Origin: JAJYVT01 sp036796435
Lineage (GTDB): Bacteria > Actinomycetota > Acidimicrobiia > Acidimicrobiales > RAAP-2
Assembly (NCBI GenBank): GCA_036796435.1
Contig: DAIRCY010000005.1
Location: 1 to 55,041 of the forward strand
Length of the DNA stretch: 55,041 nt
Direction of reading: 5' to 3'
The notes beneath the pieces are model-generated. The model did not search any database. It saw only the letters and a program-made list of their open reading frames with translations, and was not told the DNA's origin. Every line of letters starts with the position of its first letter. The stretch's first letter is position 1. Shown here piece by piece: positions 48,585 to 55,041 of the stretch. The position numbers and the translations under genes are program-made.

Positions 48585-49874
48585 TCAGAGGAACGGCAGG
48601 TACTCGCGCAGCTCCCAGTCGGTCGTCACCCGCCGGAACCGGTCCCACTCGGCGCGCTTGATGGCGAGGTGGAGCGCCACGAGCTCGGAGCCGATCGCGT
48701 CACCGAGCCCCTTGTCCGCCTCGAGGACGTCGAGGGCGCTCGCCAGGTCCGGCGGCGCGCTCCGGCCGCTGTCGGAGCCCTCGAGGCCGTCGGAGCTCTC
48801 GGGCGGCGGGCAGGCGAGCTCGTCGGTGACGCCGAGCAGCGAGGCCTGGAGGACCGCGGCGATCGCCGTGTGGACGACCGCCGCGCCGTCGGCAAGACGG
48901 TGCTCGAGGCGCGCCCCCGCGCCCCGCTCGGGCGGCACGCGCACCGTGGCGCAGCGGTGGTCGTGCCCCCAGTTGGCAAAACACCCGGAGAGCAGGCCCG
49001 GCACGAGCCGCTTGTAGGCGTTGACCGTCGGGGCGAGGAGGCCGGCCAGCGCTTCGTGGTGCTCGACGAGGCCAGCGATGCACGACTTGGCGAGGGCGGA
49101 CATCCCGTCGTCGGTGCCGGGGTCGTCGAAGGCGTTCGTCCCGTCGGGGCGCATGAGGCTGAGGTTCACGTGCAGCCCGCTCCCCCCGCGGTCGGAGAAC
49201 GGCTTGCCCATGAAGGTGAGGAGGAGCCCGTGGCGCTGCGCCACCTCGCGCGCCATCACCTTGAAGAGGAACGCGTCGTCCGCGGCACGGAGCGCGTCGC
49301 GGTGCGCGAGCGTGAACTCGAACTGCGGCGTGTCGTACTCGCTGTTGACCGCCTCGATCGGAAGGTCGCTTCTCCCCGCGGCGTCCCAGATGTCGTCGAC
49401 CACGCCCATGGGGTCGACGGCCGAACCGGTGCCGTAGACGAACGCGCCCGGGGTGTCGAGCGGCCGCCAGCCTCCCGCGCCGTCCGGCTCGAGGAGGTAC
49501 GCCTCGAGCTCGATCCCGACCTCGGGCCGCAGGTCCCGGGCCTCCCAGGCGGCGATGGCGCGCCGCAAGGCGCTCCTCGGCGCCACGGCGACCGGCTCGC
49601 CGTGCTCGGTCAGGTCCGCCACGACGACGCCCGTCCGCTCCTCCCAGCCCGGCCGGACGTCCGACATCTCGACGCCGGCGTCCATGTCGGGCAGCCCCTC
49701 GAAGAAGTGCGAGCCGGGCGCGCCGGGCACCATCTCGCGGCTGTAGCCGAGCGCCCAGGTCCCCGTGCAGTGCCGGATCCGGCCGACCTGCTCCGGCGGG
49801 ACGTACTTGCCGCGCGCGAGACCGAGGTGGTCTGGCCACAGCACCCGGATGCGCTCGTACCCGGCGTCACTCAT
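48585..49874 (-). CDS. Glutamine synthetase-like gamma-glutamylamide ligase
   Basis: A 429-residue GS-superfamily protein. VGIELEAYLL and VNSEYDTPQFEF carry metal-binding Glu residues, GSGLHVNLSL the His loop, and ANWGHDHRCATVRVP the Arg region. It lacks the adenylylation loop of GlnA-I and fits the PuuA/GlnA3-type enzymes that link glutamate to amines. A low-complexity stretch near residue 365 is unusual. It overlaps the dehydrogenase gene by 8 bp, so it is part of a ring-cleavage operon. I infer it glutamylates an aromatic or biogenic amine. Confidence 0.8.
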   Translation of the reverse strand: MSDAGYERIRVLWPDHLGLARGKYVPPEQVGRIRHCTGTWALGYSREMVPGAPGSHFFEGLPDMDAGVEMSDVRPGWEERTGVVVADLTEHGEPVAVAPRSALRRAIAAWEARDLRPEVGIELEAYLLEPDGAGGWRPLDTPGAFVYGTGSAVDPMGVVDDIWDAAGRSDLPIEAVNSEYDTPQFEFTLAHRDALRAADDAFLFKVMAREVAQRHGLLLTFMGKPFSDRGGSGLHVNLSLMRPDGTNAFDDPGTDDGMSALAKSCIAGLVEHHEALAGLLAPTVNAYKRLVPGLLSGCFANWGHDHRCATVRVPPERGAGARLEHRLADGAAVVHTAIAAVLQASLLGVTDELACPPPESSDGLEGSDSGRSAPPDLASALDVLEADKGLGDAIGSELVALHLAIKRAEWDRFRRVTTDWELREYLPFL

Positions 49875-51342
49875 CGCTGTCGTCCCCCTTCGGCGCCCCG
49901 AGGCCCGGCGCGAAGACCGTGTTCTTCACGTCACAGTAGAAGTCGAAGCTCCAGTTGCCGCCCTCGCGCCCGATGCCCGACTCCCGCGAGCCGCCGAAGG
50001 GCGCCCGGAGGTCCCGGACGAAGAAGCAGTTCACCCAGACCGTCCCGGCCACGATGCGCGACGCCACCTGCTCGGCACGCCGCTCCTCGGAGGTGACGAG
50101 CGTCGCGGCCAGGCCGAAGCGGGTCGAGTTGGCGAGGGCGATCGCCTCGTCGTCGGAGTCGAAGGACTGGAGGGTGAGGACGGGCCCGAAGACCTCCTCG
50201 GTCAGGATCTCGGAGCCTTCCTTGGCTCCCCCGACCAGGGTGGGCAGGTAGTAGAGGCCGCCCAGCTCGGTGTTGGGGCCGCCGCCGGCGAGCACCTCTG
50301 CACCGTCGTCGACGGCTCGTCGGACGAAGCCGTCGATCCGCTCGAAGTGCGCCCTCGTGATCTGGGGGCCGATGTCGGTGGCCGGGTCGCGCGGGTCGCC
50401 CTGCCGCAGCGACGCGATCCGCTCGAGGAGCCGGCTCGTGAACTCACCGGCGATCGTCGCGTCGACGAGAAGGCGGGTGCCCGCGAGGCAGACCTGCCCC
50501 GCGTTGTCGTACTGCTCCACGGCGAGGCGCACCGCCAGGTCCATGTCCGCGTCGGAGAGGACGACGAGGGGCGACTTCCCGCCGAGCTCGAAGCTCACGG
50601 GCACCAGGTTCGCCGCCGCACGGGCGGCGATGACGCGCGCCGTCGGCACCGACCCAGTGAAGCTGATTCGCGCGACCCGGGGGTCCGAGACGAGCGCGTC
50701 GCCTGCCTCCTCGCCGATGCCCTGGACGACGTTGAGCGCTCCGGGTGGCAGCCCCGCCTCGGTGGCGATGTCCGCGAGGAGCGACGCGGTGAGCGGCGAC
50801 CACTCGGCCGGCTTGAGGACGACGGTGTCGCCGGCGGCGAGCGCGGGCGCGACCTTCCACGTCTCGAGCATGAGCGGGGCGTTCCACGGGGTGACGAGCA
50901 CCGCGACGCCGGCGGGATCCCACGACACGTGGTTGCGGTGCCCGCGGGTCTCGAAGTCGTCGTGGTGCAGCTGGAGAAGCCAGTCCGCGAAGAAACGGAA
51001 GTTGTGCGCGACGCGGGGCATCACAGCGCGCAGATGCGATCGCAGGAGGGCGCCGTTGTCCTCGGTCTCCACGGCGGCGAGCGTCTCGAGCCGGGCCTCG
51101 ACCCCGTCGGCGATCCGGTGCAGGACGGCCGCCCGGTGGGCGGGGGACGTGCGGCCCCACTCCTCGAAGGCGCCGAGCGCGGCCTCGACCGCCATCCGTG
51201 CCTCGGCGGTGCCGCCCCGGGCCACCTGTCCGATGAGGCGCTCGTCGATCGGGCTCACGTCGTCGAAACGGTCCGACGACGCGACCCGCTCCCCCCCGAT
51301 GTAGTGGTCGAGGGAGACCTCGACCCCCGCGACCTCTGCCAT
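49867..51342 (-). CDS. Aldehyde dehydrogenase, HpaE-like (5-carboxymethyl-2-hydroxymuconate semialdehyde dehydrogenase)
   Basis: A 491-residue NAD(P)-dependent dehydrogenase. SFTGSVPTA is the cofactor loop, FELGGKSP carries the general-base Glu, and QVCLAG the nucleophilic Cys. The C-terminal VNCFFVRDLRAPFGGSRESGIGREGG closely follows HpaE and other muconate-semialdehyde dehydrogenases. It would oxidise the ring-cleavage product made by the HpaD-like enzyme. PuuC-type aldehyde oxidation is an alternative given the ligase neighbour. The start is the ATG giving MAEVAG; 105 bp separate it from the FAH gene. Confidence 0.88.
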   Translation of the reverse strand: MAEVAGVEVSLDHYIGGERVASSDRFDDVSPIDERLIGQVARGGTAEARMAVEAALGAFEEWGRTSPAHRAAVLHRIADGVEARLETLAAVETEDNGALLRSHLRAVMPRVAHNFRFFADWLLQLHHDDFETRGHRNHVSWDPAGVAVLVTPWNAPLMLETWKVAPALAAGDTVVLKPAEWSPLTASLLADIATEAGLPPGALNVVQGIGEEAGDALVSDPRVARISFTGSVPTARVIAARAAANLVPVSFELGGKSPLVVLSDADMDLAVRLAVEQYDNAGQVCLAGTRLLVDATIAGEFTSRLLERIASLRQGDPRDPATDIGPQITRAHFERIDGFVRRAVDDGAEVLAGGGPNTELGGLYYLPTLVGGAKEGSEILTEEVFGPVLTLQSFDSDDEAIALANSTRFGLAATLVTSEERRAEQVASRIVAGTVWVNCFFVRDLRAPFGGSRESGIGREGGNWSFDFYCDVKNTVFAPGLGAPKGDDSDE

Positions 51343-51447
51343 GCGGTAGCTCCCAGAAAAGCTCGTGTGCCCGAACGCGAATGCCGACGCTAACTGCGCA
51401 TTCGAGAAGGGGTCAACGCGGCGTCGCCGGCGGCGGCGGCGGCCGGC

Positions 51448-52302
51448 TCACCCCTTGCGCGGCGCCCGGATCCCCCGGAGCTCCCAGTCGCCCCCGAGCG
51501 CGGTCGAGACGACCTCTTCCGAAGACGACGGCTGCGCCCCCACGTCCGTGCGGATGGGGACGGGCCCGTCCACGATCGTGTTCGTCAACGTGCCGATGCC
51601 CTCCACCGTGACCGACACCTCGTCACCGGGAACGACGGGGCGCGACCCGGCGGGCGTCCCCGAGAGGATCACGTCGCCGGGGGCGAGCGTGATCGTCCGT
51701 GCGAGGTCCGCCACGAGGTAGTGCATGTCCCAGAGCATCTCGGCGGTGGACCCGGACTGCACCGTCCTCCCGTTCACCGTCGTCTCGATCGCCTTGTCGT
51801 GGAAGTCCCAGTCGCTGACGAGCCCCGGGCCGAGCGGGCAGAGCGTGTCGGATCCCTTGACCCGCAGCATGGAGCCCGCGTCGGTGTCGCGAAAGTCGTG
51901 GAGGCCGTAGTCGTTCGCCACGGTGTAGCCGGCGACGTAGCGTCCGGCCTCTTCGGGAGCGACGTTGCGGCACGTCGCCCCGATGACGATCGCGATCTCG
52001 CCCTCGTAGTTGAGCCACTGGCAGCCCTCGGGCCGCACGACATGGCCGCGGTGCGAGTTCAGCGCGGAGATCGGCTTGTGGAAGTACGTGGGCGTCGTCC
52101 CGATCGTGATCATGAACTCCTCCACCCGGCTGCGGTAGTTCAGGTGGACGCAGATCACCTTGGTGGGGGTGCACGGCGGGAGGTGGAGGGCCGCGTCGGC
52201 GGACACCGACCGCCCGTCGGCGGCGACGAGGAGGTCGCCCTCGGCCCGCACTTCGGTCGTCACCCCGTCGAGCAGGATTCGGCGGGTGTGCACGAACGGC
52301 AC
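51448..52302 (-). CDS. Fumarylacetoacetate hydrolase-family protein (HpaG-like isomerase/decarboxylase)
   Basis: A 284-residue FAH-fold enzyme. LNYEGEIAIVIG and ANDYGLHDFRD provide the Glu/Glu/Asp metal site; SGTPAGSRP is the conserved loop. In the homoprotocatechuate pathway this family decarboxylates and isomerises 5-oxopent-3-ene-tricarboxylate. The first GTG is used here, but a GTG three codons in lies 7 nt after TATCGT and may be the true start of a leaderless mRNA. Probably transcribed with the downstream dehydrogenase-ligase-dioxygenase genes. Confidence 0.85.
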   Translation of the reverse strand: MPFVHTRRILLDGVTTEVRAEGDLLVAADGRSVSADAALHLPPCTPTKVICVHLNYRSRVEEFMITIGTTPTYFHKPISALNSHRGHVVRPEGCQWLNYEGEIAIVIGATCRNVAPEEAGRYVAGYTVANDYGLHDFRDTDAGSMLRVKGSDTLCPLGPGLVSDWDFHDKAIETTVNGRTVQSGSTAEMLWDMHYLVADLARTITLAPGDVILSGTPAGSRPVVPGDEVSVTVEGIGTLTNTIVDGPVPIRTDVGAQPSSSEEVVSTALGGDWELRGIRAPRKG

Positions 52303-52310
52303 GATACGGT
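52301..52310. promoter_or_regulatory. Back-to-back leaderless promoters for the FAH and acetoacetate-decarboxylase-family genes
   Basis: ACGATACGGT reads TATCGT toward the FAH gene (7 nt to GTG at 52293) and TACGGT toward the plus-strand gene (6 nt to GTG at 52317). Confidence 0.45.
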
Positions 52311-52316
52311 ACGGCC

Positions 52317-53114
52317 GTGGCCCGGCTCAAAGGCTTCCTGTTCCCCCGGTCCGCCACCGGAACGTCGTCGCTCCTCCCGGCGCCGCCGTGGCACTACTCG
52401 GGGGACCTGCTCACGATCGAGTACCGCACCGACCCCGCCGCGGTCGCGGAGCTCCTCCCCGAGCCCCTCACCCCGGCGCGCGACGACGAGGACCCCGGTG
52501 CGGTCGCCTTCTTCGTCGCCGACTGGCAGTCGTGCTCGGACACCTTCGAAGAGGTGCTCGACCCGGTGCGGCTCCAGTACAAGGAGGCCTTCTTCGTCGT
52601 GCGCTGCCGCTACCGGGACCAGCTGTGGTCGCGTTGCGTCTACATCTGGGTCGACAAGGACTTCGCGTTGGTGCGCGGCCACCTCCAGGGGTATCCGAAG
52701 AAGCTCGGCTCGGTGCACCTCACCCGGCCGGTGACCGTCGGCAAGGCGGGGCCGAGGCTCGGGCCCGGGGGGCGCTTCGGGGCGACCCTCGCCGCCTACG
52801 ACCGCCGCCTCGTGGACGCACGCTTCACCATCACGGGGCCTGCCGACGGGGCCGGGTTCGTGAACGCCCTCCCGATGCTGCACCACCGCTGGATGCCGCG
52901 CATCGAGGCCGACGGGACCGACTCGCTCTCCGACATCGTGACGATGCGCGGCGTGGACGTCGAGCTCGGTCCCGCGTTCCGCGGCGACGCCGAGCTCGTG
53001 GTGCACGAATCGCCCGTCGAAGAGCTCACCCGGATCGCGCCGGTCGAGATGATCGGCGGGTACTGGCGCAGCGTCGGCACGACCTTCGCGGGCGGCACCA
53101 CCCTCGAAGGCTGA
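52317..53114 (+). CDS. Acetoacetate decarboxylase-family protein
   Basis: A 265-residue member of the ADC fold. GHLQGYPKKLGSVHL matches the region holding the catalytic Schiff-base Lys (FPKK in Clostridium Adc), and YSGDLLTIEYRTDPAAVAELLPEPL is the usual N-terminal pattern. Many actinobacterial members are not true acetoacetate decarboxylases but act on other keto acids or as cyclases/hydratases. Divergent from the FAH gene across a shared promoter, so it may process a ring-cleavage product. GTG start. Confidence 0.82.
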   Translation: MARLKGFLFPRSATGTSSLLPAPPWHYSGDLLTIEYRTDPAAVAELLPEPLTPARDDEDPGAVAFFVADWQSCSDTFEEVLDPVRLQYKEAFFVVRCRYRDQLWSRCVYIWVDKDFALVRGHLQGYPKKLGSVHLTRPVTVGKAGPRLGPGGRFGATLAAYDRRLVDARFTITGPADGAGFVNALPMLHHRWMPRIEADGTDSLSDIVTMRGVDVELGPAFRGDAELVVHESPVEELTRIAPVEMIGGYWRSVGTTFAGGTTLEG

Positions 53115-53142
53115 ACGCGACCAGGCTGCCCGCGGCCCGCGG

Positions 53143-54504
53143 CTACTCCGCCGCCTCTGCGAGGGCCTCGGAGAGCGTCGGGTGCACGAGCATGCTCTCG
53201 ACGATGTCCTGCACCCGCAGGCCAGTGGTGACCGCGAGCGCGATCACCGAGATGAGCTCGGCCGCGTGCTGGCCGACGATCGAGCCGCCGAGCACGACGC
53301 CGGTCGCGGGGTCAGAGACGATCTTCACGAACCCGCGCGCGTCGTCGTTGATGAGTGCCTTGGCCGTCGCGGCGAACGGCACCTTCGTGACGCGGATCTT
53401 GCGCCCTTCTGCGAACGCGTCCGCCTCGGCCAGACCGACGTCGGCGATCTCGGGCTCGGTGAAGATGGCGGACGCCGCCTTGTCGTAGTTCAGGTGGCGG
53501 TGCGAGACGGTGTGGCCGACGACCACGTGCTCGGCGATCTTGCGGCCCTGCATGGTCGCCACCGAGGAGAGCGGGAGCTTCCCCGACAGGTCGCCCGCTG
53601 CGTAGATGTGCGGGACGTTCGTCTGGCAGTGGTGGTTCACCGTCACGTAGCCCTGCTCGTCGACCGCCACCCCCGCGGTGTCGAGCGCGAGCCGGTCCGA
53701 GTTCGGGATGGAGCCGATGGCGAGCAGCGCGTGCGAGCCGCCCGCGGTGCGGCCGTCGTCGCAGTGGACCGCCACCCCGTCACCCCCGCGCTCGATGCCC
53801 GTCGCGCGGGCGCCCTTCAGGAGCTTCACGCCGCGGCGGAGGAAGTCCTCTTCGAGGACGGCGGCCACCTCGGGGTCCTTCCGGGGGAGGACCTGCTGGC
53901 GGCTGACGATGAGGGTGACCTCCGAGCCGAGTGACGAGAACATGTGCACGAACTCGACGCCGGTCACCCCGGAGCCGATCACGACGAGGTGCCCGGGGAG
54001 CTCCTTGGGCGGGTAGGCCTCCCGCGTCGTGAGGACGCGGTCGCCGTCGATCGGCGCCCAGCCGGGGATGCGCGGCCGGCTCCCGGTCGCGAGCAAGACC
54101 GCGTCCGCCTCGAGCTCGACGGGACCGTCGTCCGTCTCGGCCACCACCGTGTGCGGCCCGGCCAGCCTCCCCTCTCCGCGCAGGATCCGGACGTCCTGGC
54201 TCGTGAGGATCGACTCGGTCGCCTGGCCGAGCCGGGAGGTGACGGAGGTGATCCGCTGGCGCAACCGCTCGAGGTCGACTTGCGGGTGGACCGAGGCGAG
54301 GCCCATCCCTTCGCTCCGGTCGAGGAAGGCCACCGCACCGCCGGTGGCGATCATCGCCTTGGACGGGATGCAGTCCCACATGTCCGCCGCGCCGCCGATC
54401 ACGTCGCGCTCGACGAGCGTCACCTCGACGCCGAGCCGCGCGGCGTACGTCGCAGCCTGGGTTCCCGCAGGCCCCCCGCCGAGGATCACGAATTGCACGT
54501 CCAC
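53143..54504 (-). CDS. lpdA: LpdA-like NAD(P)H quinone reductase (disulfide-less flavoprotein disulfide reductase family)
   Basis: A 453-residue FAD/NAD protein of the pyridine nucleotide-disulfide oxidoreductase family. GGGPAGTQAA binds FAD, VVIGSGVTGVEF binds NAD(P)H and YAAGDLSG the second FAD site. At the usual CxxxxC the sequence is GGAADMWDCIPSK, so only one Cys remains and dithiol chemistry is impossible. This matches M. tuberculosis LpdA (Rv3303c), a quinone reductase. HPTLSEAL holds the His-Glu pair. Of two nearby GTG codons, the second (54498) sits 7 nt after TACCCT and may be the real start. Confidence 0.85.
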   Translation of the reverse strand: MDVQFVILGGGPAGTQAATYAARLGVEVTLVERDVIGGAADMWDCIPSKAMIATGGAVAFLDRSEGMGLASVHPQVDLERLRQRITSVTSRLGQATESILTSQDVRILRGEGRLAGPHTVVAETDDGPVELEADAVLLATGSRPRIPGWAPIDGDRVLTTREAYPPKELPGHLVVIGSGVTGVEFVHMFSSLGSEVTLIVSRQQVLPRKDPEVAAVLEEDFLRRGVKLLKGARATGIERGGDGVAVHCDDGRTAGGSHALLAIGSIPNSDRLALDTAGVAVDEQGYVTVNHHCQTNVPHIYAAGDLSGKLPLSSVATMQGRKIAEHVVVGHTVSHRHLNYDKAASAIFTEPEIADVGLAEADAFAEGRKIRVTKVPFAATAKALINDDARGFVKIVSDPATGVVLGGSIVGQHAAELISVIALAVTTGLRVQDIVESMLVHPTLSEALAEAAE

Positions 54505-54505
54505 A

Positions 54506-54511
54506 AGGGTA
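54506..54511 (-). promoter_or_regulatory. Probable leaderless promoter of lpdA (-10 box)
   Basis: TACCCT on the minus strand, 7 nt before the GTG at 54498. Confidence 0.3.
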
Positions 54512-54573
54512 CGTGCGATCAGGGCGGCCCCGGGTGTAGGCCGTGAAGGCTGCCGGGTGCGATGCTGACCACA

Positions 54574-54720
54574 TGCGCAACCCGATGTTCGTCTTCGACG
54601 AGCGTACGACCGACCTCGTGCTCTCCTACTGCAGGGAGCGGCTTGCGCTCGACCCCGTGCCCCTCGACTACGGCGGGGGAGCCCCCCACCTCCCCCCCGG
54701 GCGCCATGACGGACGCCGGC
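54574..54720 (+). pseudogene. Possible N-terminal fragment of a PLP-dependent decarboxylase
   Basis: From an ATG, about 37 codons read MRNPMFVFDERTTDL.. then YCRERLALDPVPLDY, a start I associate with actinobacterial pyridoxal-dependent decarboxylases. The frame then becomes Pro/Arg-rich and runs antisense-like under the next gene with no catalytic domain. It could be a relic, or a small unknown gene. Weak evidence. Confidence 0.25.
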
Positions 54721-54765
54721 CGGGTCGGCCCCAGTCCCGGCTGACCGCCGGAAGGAACCGCCGCG

Positions 54766-55041
54766 ATGGGCTTGGGCTCACCCTGGGGACGCTCGACGTC
54801 CTTCTTCACCGAATGGACCGAACGCAACGCCGTCGCCGTGCCCGACGACGGGCCGGACGTCGGACCGCGCCGCTGGCCGCTGCGCGTGACCGTGGCCGGT
54901 GGCCTGGTCGCGACCGTCGCCGCCGGCATCACCCTGACGTCGGTGTCGGCGTCGGCCGACCCGAGCGCGCACACCTGGTACCTCCTACGCGTGTGCGAGT
55001 CGAGCGACCGCTACCACGTCAACACGGGCAACGGCTACTAC
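54766..55041 (+). CDS. Resuscitation-promoting factor-like protein (partial, cut by window end)
   Basis: The first 92 codons: a hydrophilic cytoplasmic stretch of about 40 residues, a hydrophobic segment (VTVAGGLVATVAAGITLTSVSASAD) acting as signal or anchor, then WYLLRVCESSDRYHVNTGNGYY. That last part is the start of the Rpf lysozyme-like domain; Glu in CES is the catalytic acid. Rpf proteins cleave peptidoglycan and wake dormant actinobacteria. GGAAGGA precedes the ATG. The C-terminus is missing. Confidence 0.75.
   Translation, partial: MGLGSPWGRSTSFFTEWTERNAVAVPDDGPDVGPRRWPLRVTVAGGLVATVAAGITLTSVSASADPSAHTWYLLRVCESSDRYHVNTGNGYY

Overview
The window is high-GC DNA that looks actinobacterial (Actinomycetota, possibly Acidimicrobiia). 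The pointers are a CtpI-type giant P-type ATPase, an LpdA-type flavoprotein lacking the redox disulfide, a likely acyl-CoA carboxylase accessory subunit, a resuscitation-promoting-factor-like protein, GTG/TTG starts, and many genes whose -10 box lies 6-9 nt before the start codon (probable leaderless mRNAs). Two runs of exactly ten N (in guaA and in a puuD-like gene) indicate a scaffolded draft or metagenome assembly. Both are gaps, not frameshifts.

Layout. (1) 1-9.9 kb: acyl-CoA metabolism. A B12-binding mutase domain and the CtpI-like pump lie on the plus strand. A minus-strand operon carries ccr, methylmalonyl-CoA epimerase, pccB and a small carboxylase-associated protein. A divergent thiolase follows. 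(2) 10-15 kb: core genes guaA, then minus-strand dnaX-recR-sixA, the small SRP RNA and tRNA-Ser(GGA).

(3) 15.2-33.8 kb: a catabolic block for inositol or a related cyclitol, beginning right after the tRNA. It holds an ABC ATPase, iolD, iolB, a Cgl0158-type aldolase, iolC, a divergent GntR/HutC regulator, two paralogous sugar-binding proteins flanking an N,N-dimethylformamidase-like amidohydrolase, two permeases, an iolE-like dehydratase, two Gfo/Idh/MocA dehydrogenases and a StrS-type aminotransferase. A TGTC-NN-GACA motif recurs, with at most one mismatch, upstream of all four transcription units. I read this as one regulon for uptake and breakdown of an (N-acyl-)amino-cyclitol or inositol derivative. 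This is the most novel part of the window.

(4) 34.3-41.8 kb: an MFS exporter with its MarR regulator, an E. coli-type serA, a DrrAB-like ABC exporter, and a PiT transporter coupled to a phosphonatase-like HAD hydrolase. (5) 41.8-44.8 kb: pheA, divergent from larB-larC. (6) 44.8-53.1 kb: P450, puuD-like amidohydrolase, a second GATase, then a meta-cleavage set (hpaD-like dioxygenase, glutamine-synthetase-like ligase, hpaE-like dehydrogenase, hpaG-like FAH protein) with a divergent acetoacetate-decarboxylase-family gene. A gamma-glutamylation step sits inside an aromatic ring-cleavage operon, which suggests catabolism of an aromatic amine. (7) 53.1-55.0 kb: LpdA-like quinone reductase, a gene fragment and the start of an Rpf-like gene cut by the window edge.
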